Assembly: GCA_001689415.1 (NCBI GenBank)
Contig: LUJM01000047.1
Span: 1-30,266 of the forward strand
From: Bacteroidales bacterium M2
Lineage (GTDB): Bacteria > Bacteroidota > Bacteroidia > Bacteroidales > Muribaculaceae
Reading direction: 5' to 3'
DNA: 30,266 bases
Program-made: the position numbers and the translations under genes
Shown: piece by piece, positions 16,762 to 23,464 of the stretch
How positions within the stretch are numbered: the first letter of the stretch is position 1
Layout of the letters: each line of letters starts with the position of its first letter
Notes under the pieces: model-generated
What the model was told of the DNA's origin: nothing
What the model saw: only the letters and a program-made list of their open reading frames with translations
Database searches by the model: none

Positions 16762-16769
16762 CAAAAGTA
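16762..16769 (-). promoter_or_regulatory. candidate -7 element toward pdxJ
   Basis: On the minus strand this reads TACTTTTG, a full TAnnTTTG match, 74 bp upstream of the pdxJ ATG. The only upstream TTTG (16782-16785, minus strand) is 12 bp away, too close for a standard -33, so the call is weak. Confidence 0.3.
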
Positions 16770-16815
16770 CTCAGAAAATAACAAACCACGAAAGATTTTG
16801 AGTATAAAACCGCCA

Positions 16816-17187
16816 ATGTTTCCCGAAAACGATTATCTCTTCCCCGCCGTAGCCGAAAGTTCACGACTTCTGGTGGGCTGTCGTCGCGAGGACTACAGCG
16901 CATCGCGCATAGCCCATGCCGTAGAGGATTGCAATGCCCACCTGCTCAATCTCAACGTGACATCCATGGACAACGACAAAGACTACGATATCGACGGCGA
17001 CGGAATCAGCGATGGCAAATTCCCTGTAGTATGCGACATCCGCGTAAACCACCGCAATGCCGAGCATATATCGCGGTCGCTCGAACGGTACGGCTATACC
17101 GTCCTTGAAGCTACGACAAGCGAAAAGCCCGACGAATCGACCTTGCGTCAACGAATCAACGAGTTTTTCAGATACCTCGAAATTTAA
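16816..17187 (+). CDS. CBS-less homologue of the Bacteroidota CBS-domain regulator (C-terminal ACT-like part only)
   Basis: A 123-aa protein. From memory of the Bacteroidota protein usually found between pdxJ and nadK (about 220 aa, two CBS motifs then an ACT-like tail), this one aligns only with the tail. LLVGCRREDYSASRIAHAVEDCNA and LLNLNVTS correspond to the DYSLSQIAxIVE...VTS part, and ISRSLERYGYTVLEA with RINEFFRYLEI correspond to the family end. The CBS pair is absent. The in-frame sequence upstream to 16798 adds only six residues from a TTG start. An insert at about 52-69 (core DIDGDGISDG, 58-67) fits DxDxDGxxD, as in calcium loops. Its role may be ligand sensing linked to NAD or B6 metabolism, but that is a guess from position. 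Confidence 0.7.
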   Translation: MFPENDYLFPAVAESSRLLVGCRREDYSASRIAHAVEDCNAHLLNLNVTSMDNDKDYDIDGDGISDGKFPVVCDIRVNHRNAEHISRSLERYGYTVLEATTSEKPDESTLRQRINEFFRYLEI

Positions 17188-17250
17188 GCTGTCACACACG
17201 GCGGCAACTACCTATAACCCATTGTAACATATCTAAGTACCGTACCACCA

Positions 17251-18117
17251 ATGAGCACTATAGCTGTATTCGGCAGTCGGCGACAGCATTCATTCACAGG
17301 CCAGATCGAGGCTTTTCTTAGCAATGTGCGGTCGAAGGGCATTCACATCATCATGCATGGCAAACTCTACGACCACCTTGCAGAAATCATACCAAATGCT
17401 ATCGAGGGCGTAGAGCGTCGCAGCAGCGCCGACACAATCAGCGCCGACCTTGCCGTGAGTCTTGGCGGCGACGGCACATTCCTGCGCACCGCTCAATGGG
17501 TCGGCCCGCAGGGGATTCCTATCGTGGGTGTCAATACCGGGCATTTGGGATACTTGGCAGCACTGTCGATCGACCGTCTGCCACAATTGTCCGAGCTTAT
17601 TGCCGAAGACGCTTTTGTGGTCGAATACCGCACGGTACTTAGCGTAGACAGCCCCGAACTCCCGGCCTCGGTAGGCCGCTATGCCCTCAACGAGGTAGCC
17701 TTGTCGAAAGAAGAATCGGCATCGATGATTTATGCCTCGGTAAGCCTCGACGGCGAAGCCCTTGCCGAGTACAAGGCCGACGGCCTGTTGGTGGCAACCT
17801 CAACCGGCTCTACGGCCTACAACCTCTCAGTCGGCGGCCCCATAGTACAGCCCACCGTTCCGGTGTGGGTTCTGTCGCCCGTCGCCGCCCACTCATTGTC
17901 GATGCGCCCCATGGTGGTGGATTCGCGAGCAAAAATCAGCATAGTCCCGAGGGGTCGTACTCCGCATGTGAGGCTCGCGGTCGACGGCCGGAGCGTGAGC
18001 ATCGACACCGGCACAGAAATCCGCCTGTCGGAAGCGCCGTTCAAGCTGGCCGTACTTCAATTCAGAGACCATACTTTCTCCGACACTTTGCGCCGCAAAC
18101 TGCACTGGGCAGAATAA
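17251..18117 (+). CDS. nadK: NAD kinase
   Basis: Encodes a 288-aa cytoplasmic enzyme that phosphorylates NAD to NADP with ATP or polyphosphate. Motifs visible in order: GGDGTFLRTA (residues 72-81, catalytic GGDG), VGVNTGHLGYLA (92-103), NEVAL (147-151), TSTGSTAYNLSVGGP (183-197) and AHSLSMRP (213-220). Length and motif spacing are normal. It follows the CBS-type small gene by 63 bp on the same strand, and pdxJ lies on the other side, a common Bacteroidota arrangement. Confidence 0.97.
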   Translation: MSTIAVFGSRRQHSFTGQIEAFLSNVRSKGIHIIMHGKLYDHLAEIIPNAIEGVERRSSADTISADLAVSLGGDGTFLRTAQWVGPQGIPIVGVNTGHLGYLAALSIDRLPQLSELIAEDAFVVEYRTVLSVDSPELPASVGRYALNEVALSKEESASMIYASVSLDGEALAEYKADGLLVATSTGSTAYNLSVGGPIVQPTVPVWVLSPVAAHSLSMRPMVVDSRAKISIVPRGRTPHVRLAVDGRSVSIDTGTEIRLSEAPFKLAVLQFRDHTFSDTLRRKLHWAE

Positions 18118-18149
18118 GCCAGAGCAAATGTATAATCTCTCTTTCTGCA

Positions 18150-18896
18150 ATGATAGTAAAAACCTGTAAGTATACACATCCCGACATCGGACCTATACAC
18201 GTGAAGGTGAACGCGCAGAGCCGCAGTATTCGCGCACGCTGGGTAGGGCCTGAAGTGCAAATCACAATACCACAGAACCTGCCGGTGGATGAATACAATC
18301 GATTTATCGACGAATTCGGGCTCCGCATCAAGGCAAACAAGCCCCGTTCGAGGTATTACAACGGACAAATAATCGAAGGTAATTTCGCCGATTTCGAAGT
18401 GCGCGTGTGCAACAGCGGCGTTACTCCGGACTACTTTATAACACAGGAAGACGATCATCCGCTACGAGGCAAAAAACGCAATTATATCATCAATATCAGC
18501 CGTCGCCTTGCGCCGGACTACAGTTTCGACACTCCCCGGCTCGAAAACATAGTCAACACCATGCTCAAGCACTGTGCCGCCAAGGCCTGCGCCGACTTCC
18601 TTATACCACATGCCCGTGAACTTGCGTCGCATATCGAGCGTTTTCCTTTAGGATGGGATATCAAAGATTCCCGTACCCGCCTTGGATGCTGCTCGTCGAG
18701 AGGAATTATCACACTTAGCCCCCGGCTGATATTCCTGCCGACGCATCTTGCCGACTATATCATATACCACGAGTTGGCACATCTGAGCGAGATGAATCAT
18801 TCGGCAGCCTTCCACGAAGTTTGCGACAGTTATTGCGACGGAAAGGAAGAGCAATACCGCGCCGAAGTAAAGGCTTTTAAGTTTCCTGTTTTTTAA
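18150..18896 (+). CDS. YgjP-like (DUF45) metal-dependent peptidase-type protein
   Basis: A 248-aa protein of the YgjP/DUF45 family, M48-like zinc metallopeptidases whose substrates are poorly known. The zinc site is YHELAHLSEMNHSAAFHE, with HExxH at 207-211 and further His at 217 and 222. Just before it, LGCCSSRGIITLSPRLIFLP is the conserved strand of the family (usually GSCSxxGxIxLNxxL). The start at 18150 (MIVKTCKYTHPDIGPIHV) is chosen because earlier in-frame sequence is only a shadow of nadK. It lies 32 bp after nadK and 8 bp before the DUF4230 lipoprotein. Confidence 0.87.
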   Translation: MIVKTCKYTHPDIGPIHVKVNAQSRSIRARWVGPEVQITIPQNLPVDEYNRFIDEFGLRIKANKPRSRYYNGQIIEGNFADFEVRVCNSGVTPDYFITQEDDHPLRGKKRNYIINISRRLAPDYSFDTPRLENIVNTMLKHCAAKACADFLIPHARELASHIERFPLGWDIKDSRTRLGCCSSRGIITLSPRLIFLPTHLADYIIYHELAHLSEMNHSAAFHEVCDSYCDGKEEQYRAEVKAFKFPVF

Positions 18897-18904
18897 TCAC
18901 AGCA

Positions 18905-19534
18905 ATGCCCGGAATATACAAGTATCTAAGTATCGCATTAGTATTGATGCTCTCGGCCTGCACCAAGCAGACCCGGGCTGATTACAACTATGTAGACGAA
19001 CTTCGCAGCGTCAACAAACTCGTCCTGGCCCAGATGACTGTATCTAAAATGGCAACTATCGACGACCTGCCGCTCGACGATGCCCGGGGTATAAAACAGA
19101 CCGCAGCGGCAATGCTCGATATAATAAAAATCGGCAACCGCAAGGCTGCATACTCATACGATACCTACCTGCGGGCATATGTCGACATGTCGCAACTCAG
19201 CCCCGACGATGTGCGCGTAGACCACGACGCCCGCACTGTCTCTATCACCCTGCCCCCGATAGAGACCGAGTTCGAGGGTCGCAACATCACGGTAAAGGAA
19301 GACCACTACCGCGTGACCGGTCTTCGCTCCAACATCGACCAGTACGAGCGTGCCGAAATGAAGGAGATGATGAATGCCTCGCTCAAAAACGAAGTGGAAT
19401 CCAACCCCGAATTCCGCCGCAGGCTCATCCGCGAGGCACAGGCCAAGGCAAGGGCTTACTTCGAGGCTCTTGCCGACAACGAGGGCTACACCGTAATCGT
19501 AGATTTCAAACCCGGTAAAGGAGACAGATTATGA
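18905..19534 (+). CDS. DUF4230 lipoprotein
   Basis: A 209-aa lipoprotein: the N-terminus has a hydrophobic stretch ending in the lipobox LSAC with the lipidated Cys at 19. The body matches the DUF4230 family as I know it: an N-terminal strand/helix (DELRSVNKLVLAQMTVSKM), a middle YLRAYVDMSQLSPDDVRVD with ITLPP, and a helical end (RLIREAQAKARAYFEALADNEGY). No function is established for the family. It overlaps the next gene, a second DUF4230 member, by 4 bp (ATGA at 19531-19534), so the two are coupled and probably act together at the envelope. Confidence 0.85.
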   Translation: MPGIYKYLSIALVLMLSACTKQTRADYNYVDELRSVNKLVLAQMTVSKMATIDDLPLDDARGIKQTAAAMLDIIKIGNRKAAYSYDTYLRAYVDMSQLSPDDVRVDHDARTVSITLPPIETEFEGRNITVKEDHYRVTGLRSNIDQYERAEMKEMMNASLKNEVESNPEFRRRLIREAQAKARAYFEALADNEGYTVIVDFKPGKGDRL

Positions 19535-20115
19535 AGATTTATGCACGACTGATTACGGCTTTAATAGTGATAGTTGCAGTTGCGGCGATATGGGTCTTCT
19601 TCGAGTACCGCAATTCGCCCGAGGTGGAGCGCACGACGGTATACAAGGGCAAGGTTAGCGAGATTAAGTCAATGGCAAGGCTCTGCACCGTTGATTTCTA
19701 CGAGGATTTCCCCATGCGCGGCAATATCGGAACGAAGCACATCTTTGCCCGCGTGGCGCTCACCGGGTCGATTTCATTCGACCTCGACAGCGCCGACATC
19801 TCAGAGCGTGGCGATACACTCGTAGTGACCCTTCCGCATGAGATTGTGACCGTAATGGAATCGACCGAGCCCGACTCGTACCGCGTGATAGATACTTGGA
19901 ACGACTCGTTTATGGGTTCGTCGAAATTTACCAATGCCGAGGAAAACGCGGTAAAATCGAAGGTTCGCGACCAGTTTGCCCGCCGCATCTACGCCAAGGG
20001 CTATGTACGCCGCGCCCGCGCCGAGGCTGTGAGCAACCTCACGTCGATGCTTACGGCAATCTACAAGCGCCCTGTAATAGTAAACGATCCCACCCCCGAG
20101 GGCAAGATTTGGTAA
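19531..20115 (+). CDS. DUF4230 protein, membrane-anchored paralogue
   Basis: A 194-aa relative of the preceding protein. Instead of a lipobox it has an uncleaved-looking anchor (about residues 5-24, LITALIVIVAVAAIWVFF). The same order of blocks follows: KVSEIKSMARLCTVDFYED, ARVALTGSISFDLDSADI, VVTLPHEIVTVME, and the helical end (VKSKVRDQFARRIYAKGYVRR). Unlike the first copy it contains a long loop (FPMRGNIGTKHIF). It ends 1 bp from the convergent rsgA stop, leaving no space for a terminator. One lipid-anchored and one helix-anchored copy suggest a two-part envelope complex, which is inference. Confidence 0.85.
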   Translation: MKIYARLITALIVIVAVAAIWVFFEYRNSPEVERTTVYKGKVSEIKSMARLCTVDFYEDFPMRGNIGTKHIFARVALTGSISFDLDSADISERGDTLVVTLPHEIVTVMESTEPDSYRVIDTWNDSFMGSSKFTNAEENAVKSKVRDQFARRIYAKGYVRRARAEAVSNLTSMLTAIYKRPVIVNDPTPEGKIW

Positions 20116-20116
20116 A

Positions 20117-21064
20117 TCAGTAGCCTTTGCGGTATTTGTCGCTGCCGGGGTCGGAAGCTTCCTCGAGGATGCTCAGGTATGAGTTGTAGCGCGATTCGCT
20201 GATACGGTGATCGTCGACAGCATCGCGGACGGCACAACCCGGCTCGTGAGTGTGGGTGCAATTGTCGAAGCGGCAATTGGCCGACGCCTTGAAAATCTCG
20301 GGGAAATAGTGCCCTACTTCTTCTTTTTTGAAATCGAAAACACCGAATCCACGCACGCCGGGAGTGTCGATTATTTCGCCTCCCCCTGGCAGGTCGTACA
20401 TCTCGGAGAATGTGGTGGTGTGCATGCCGGTGTCGTGCGCAACCGAAATCTCGGCAGTGCGCAGGTCGAGCCCGGGCACGAGGGCGTTGATAAGTGTTGT
20501 CTTGCCTACGCCGGAGTTGCCCGACAGCAGCGACACCTTGTCGCGAAGGTACTCGGCGAGTTTGTCGAGCCCTTGCCCGGTTGCTGCCGATACTCCGAAT
20601 GTGGTATACCCAATCGAGCGGTAGAGGTACTCTACGGCATCGAGCAGGCCTTCGTCTTCGGGGTCGGAAAGCAGATCCACTTTATTAAACACCAGCACCG
20701 CCGGCACATTGTATGCTTCGGCAGTTGCAAGGAAACGGTCGATAAAAGTAAATGATGTTGTGGGGTGCGCAAGCGTGGCTACGAGCACGGCACAATCAAC
20801 ATTCGCAGCGATGATATGGGCAGCCTTCGAGAGGTTGCTTGCGCGGCGGATGATGTAGTTGCGGCGATCGAGCACCTTGGTGATAAAAGCCACACCGTCA
20901 GGCCCGGGGGCGCTCAGTTCCACATGGTCGCCTACAGCCACAGGGTTGGTGGTACGGATTCCCTTGATGCGGAAGTTTCCTTTGACGAGGCATTTCACTT
21001 CCTCGCCGTCGTCTTTGCGGGCCACGTAACTCGACCCGGTATTTCGTATGATTGTTGCACTCAT
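20117..21064 (-). CDS. rsgA: ribosome small-subunit-dependent GTPase A
   Basis: A 315-aa circularly permuted GTPase that acts in late 30S subunit maturation. It has an N-terminal OB-fold (about 1-75), then the permuted G domain with NKVD (127-130, G4) before the P-loop GNSGVGKT (182-189, G1) and DTPG (233-236, G3). The C-terminal zinc-binding segment is CRFDNCTHTHEPGC (264-277). The start at 21064 gives MSATIIRNTGSSYVA and overlaps the stop of the upstream zinc-ribbon gene (ATGA), which supports it over the ATG at 21088. All motifs are intact. Confidence 0.97.
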   Translation of the reverse strand: MSATIIRNTGSSYVARKDDGEEVKCLVKGNFRIKGIRTTNPVAVGDHVELSAPGPDGVAFITKVLDRRNYIIRRASNLSKAAHIIAANVDCAVLVATLAHPTTSFTFIDRFLATAEAYNVPAVLVFNKVDLLSDPEDEGLLDAVEYLYRSIGYTTFGVSAATGQGLDKLAEYLRDKVSLLSGNSGVGKTTLINALVPGLDLRTAEISVAHDTGMHTTTFSEMYDLPGGGEIIDTPGVRGFGVFDFKKEEVGHYFPEIFKASANCRFDNCTHTHEPGCAVRDAVDDHRISESRYNSYLSILEEASDPGSDKYRKGY

Positions 21065-21303
21065 CTTATAATTTGGGTTGAAGGGCAATGGGCTGCGAGC
21101 GACAGAGGCAACTCGTTGACACCGGCATTGAGGGCTATTTTATCAAATAACCAATAGGCATGTCGTACCGCCGCCGGGCCGGATGTAGTCACTATCAGCC
21201 TCAGGGTCGGGGCGGGCTTGCCTGCTTCAATCTTATGGCCGCAGTAAGGGCAGTACGCTGCCCTGGCAGGTACTTCGTCGTTATGGCAATGCGGACATTT
21301 CAT
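21061..21303 (-). CDS. small zinc-ribbon protein upstream of rsgA
   Basis: An 80-aa protein. Residues 1-24 form a zinc ribbon with two CxxC pairs (C3-x2-C6 and C18-x2-C21, in CPYCGHKI). The remaining 55 residues (LIVTTSGPAAVRHAYWLFDK and on) resemble nothing I know. Translational coupling with rsgA through an ATGA overlap, plus the intact ribbon, makes it more likely to be a real gene than a shadow. Function is unknown; zinc-ribbon proteins often bind nucleic acid or ribosome parts, and rsgA itself uses zinc, but this is only suggestive. Confidence 0.7.
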   Translation of the reverse strand: MKCPHCHNDEVPARAAYCPYCGHKIEAGKPAPTLRLIVTTSGPAAVRHAYWLFDKIALNAGVNELPLSLAAHCPSTQIIR

Positions 21304-21356
21304 ATTATCAAGGGTGTTCGTTAAAAATTAGCAGTCGGTTTGTCCTTCTAACATCT

Positions 21357-21373
21357 TTCCACAAGTTGTGGAA
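21357..21373. repeat. 17-bp palindrome between malY-like and zinc-ribbon genes
   Basis: TTCCACAAGTTGTGGAA is a perfect inverted repeat (8-bp arms around one G). It lies in the 125-bp gap after the malY-like stop and about 55 bp upstream of the zinc-ribbon/rsgA start. It could be a protein-binding site for the rsgA transcript or a short hairpin (7-bp stem, 3-nt loop). No T-run follows on the minus strand, so it does not look like an intrinsic terminator. I see nothing else in this gap beyond AT-rich sequence. Confidence 0.5.
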
Positions 21374-21428
21374 GAATTTCAATTTGCAGGCGATAAAAGA
21401 TATAACTTTATCCAGTAATAATTATATT

Positions 21429-22598
21429 TCAGTTCTTATCGTTCCGTAAAACAAAATTCGAGAAACGTTCGAGGGCTTCGGCGAGGCGGCTACGGGGGCA
21501 GGCGATGTTCCAGCGGATAAAGCGGTCGTTGCCGTACATTGCACCGGCATTGAGCCACAGTTTGTGGTCGCGCAGCAGAAGTTCCTCCAATTCCGAGGCG
21601 CTCAGGCCGAGTGCTTCGATATTCATCCACACCAGGTATGTGCCTTCGAGGCGGCAAATCGGCAGCTGCGGCAAGTTGCGGCGACAGTAGTCGGCAAGCA
21701 TGTCGTAATTGCCTTTGAGGTACGAAATCAACTGTTCGAGCCATTCCTCGCCTTCGGTATAGGCGGCGATTGTACCGATTACTCCGAAGGGGTTGACATC
21801 GCATACCTCGTTGATATTTATTGCGCGGTCGATGCGTGCGCGGAAATCGGCATCGCGGCTTATAATCGTCGCTATCTGCAGCCCTGCGGTATTGAAGGCC
21901 TTGCTCGAAGAAACGCACGTAACCGAATGAGCGGTGAACTCATCGGGCAGTGTGCCGTAGGGGGTATATCGATAGCCGGGGTACACCAGCTCGCAGTGAA
22001 TTTCGTCGCTGACCACTATCACGCCGTTGTCGCGGCATATGCGGGCGAGGGTCAGTAGTTCGTCGCGGCTCCACACGCGCCCGGCGGGGTTGGCGGGGTT
22101 GCATAGGAGCAACATCTTCGCCCGGGGGTCGGAGGCTTTTGCGGCGAGGTCGTCAAAATCCATCTGATAGCTGTCGCCGGTATATGTAAGCGGATTTTCG
22201 AGCACCTCGCAGCCGTTGTTGCGAATCGACGAGAAAAAGCAGTTATAGACCGGAGTCTGCACAATCACCTTGTCGCCGGGTACGGTCAATGCCTTGATAA
22301 TGGCCGACAAGGCAGGCACGACTCCGCTGGTATACATCATGCACTCGCGCTCGATCGTCCAGCCGTGGCGGCGGGCAAACCAGTCGGCAACAGCCTTGTA
22401 ATAGTCCTCGCCGACGAGTGTATAGCCAAACGCGCCTTGGTCAACCCTATGATGCAGTGCCTTGATAATTGGCGGCGCGGTGGCAAAGTCCATATCGGCC
22501 ACCCACAGCGGCAGCACTCCGGGCTGCGAGTCCCATTTGTAACTTCCGGTGTCGCGGCGCTCTACACCACTGTCGAAAAATTCGGTATAATCAATCAT
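21429..22598 (-). CDS. MalY/PatB-type PLP-dependent aminotransferase / C-S lyase
   Basis: A 389-aa fold-type I PLP enzyme. Motifs: LPLWVADMDFATAPPI (residues 29-44, the family's start), YTSGVVPALSAII (89-101), LLLCNPANPAGRVWSRDEL (163-181), VVSDEIHCEL (195-204, Asp198 to PLP nitrogen) and SSSKAFNTAGLQ (230-241) with the Schiff-base Lys233. Members commonly act as cystathionine beta-lyases (C-S lyases, releasing homocysteine or sulfide with pyruvate and ammonia) or as transaminases; the sequence alone cannot choose. The start at 22598 overlaps the end of the DUF3737 gene by 8 bp, so the two genes are coupled. Confidence 0.93.
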   Translation of the reverse strand: MIDYTEFFDSGVERRDTGSYKWDSQPGVLPLWVADMDFATAPPIIKALHHRVDQGAFGYTLVGEDYYKAVADWFARRHGWTIERECMMYTSGVVPALSAIIKALTVPGDKVIVQTPVYNCFFSSIRNNGCEVLENPLTYTGDSYQMDFDDLAAKASDPRAKMLLLCNPANPAGRVWSRDELLTLARICRDNGVIVVSDEIHCELVYPGYRYTPYGTLPDEFTAHSVTCVSSSKAFNTAGLQIATIISRDADFRARIDRAININEVCDVNPFGVIGTIAAYTEGEEWLEQLISYLKGNYDMLADYCRRNLPQLPICRLEGTYLVWMNIEALGLSASELEELLLRDHKLWLNAGAMYGNDRFIRWNIACPRSRLAEALERFSNFVLRNDKN

Positions 22599-23436
22599 TG
22601 GTTTCGATTTTGCAGTCTGCCGGTGCAAGGATATTTCCGTCGATTATGATTTCGCCAATCGAGGGAGCCTTGATATAGCCTGTGGTAGGATTCTTGACGC
22701 TGGTAATATGCGACTTCACTACGGCCCTCACATCCGACTCCTCGAAGGCAAGGTCGCAATCGGCATCGAAGGTGCAGTTCTCCAAAATCAAGCCGGAGCA
22801 ATAGCATAGAGGCTGAGTGCCCGAGATATGGCAGTTGATAAGATGCAGGTGTTTCGAATGCCAACCGAGGTATTCGCCATGCAACTCGCTATCGCGCACT
22901 GTCACGTTTTCAGTCTGCCAGAAAGCGTCTTTCGAATGTATTACGGCATTGCTTATTTCCACATTGCGGGCATACTGGAACGAATAATTGCCATTCTGGC
23001 GATAGTTGTTGATACGTATGTTCTCGCAGTGCATGAAAATATAGTCGGCATTGTCGGTAGTAACATCTTTCATATCGATGTTCTTGCAATGCCACATGGT
23101 CTCCTGCGCATCGGGAATCACCACGCGGTCGAGGAGTACGCCGTCGATTTCGCGGAACATCTTCGGAGCATTAACGATAGAGTTTCGCATCTCGCAATCC
23201 GAGGAATACCAAAGAGCAGCACGAGCGCCGGGTTCGAAAATACAATGATCAATCTTAAAGCCCTGCACATGCCAGAAAGGATATTTACCCTTGAAGACAC
23301 AATTCTCGGCATCGACATTACGGCAACGCTTAAGGGCCGACTCTCCAACATTGAAAGTAACCCCGACAAGTTTCACATCGTGTGCAGCAAACAAAGGCCG
23401 TTCACCGCCATATTCTTTATTTTCGATAATTTCCAT
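22591..23436 (-). CDS. DUF3737 family protein (right-handed beta-helix)
   Basis: A 281-aa protein made of short repeating strands with alternating hydrophobic residues (VKLVGVTF, DAENCVFKG, IDHCIFEPGA, ILENCTFDAD), the pattern of a right-handed parallel beta-helix. The start (MEIIENKEYGGERPLFAAHDVKL) and the conserved block FKGKYPFWHVQGFKIDHCIF are those I associate with DUF3737. There is no signal peptide, so it is probably cytoplasmic. Function is not established. It overlaps the malY-like gene by 8 bp; this pairing recurs in other gut bacteria to my recollection, hinting at a shared pathway. It has 28 bp between it and the upstream nucleoside kinase. Confidence 0.87.
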   Translation of the reverse strand: MEIIENKEYGGERPLFAAHDVKLVGVTFNVGESALKRCRNVDAENCVFKGKYPFWHVQGFKIDHCIFEPGARAALWYSSDCEMRNSIVNAPKMFREIDGVLLDRVVIPDAQETMWHCKNIDMKDVTTDNADYIFMHCENIRINNYRQNGNYSFQYARNVEISNAVIHSKDAFWQTENVTVRDSELHGEYLGWHSKHLHLINCHISGTQPLCYCSGLILENCTFDADCDLAFEESDVRAVVKSHITSVKNPTTGYIKAPSIGEIIIDGNILAPADCKIETND

Positions 23437-23464
23437 AATGGCTTTAATTCTAAGTCACAATTAA

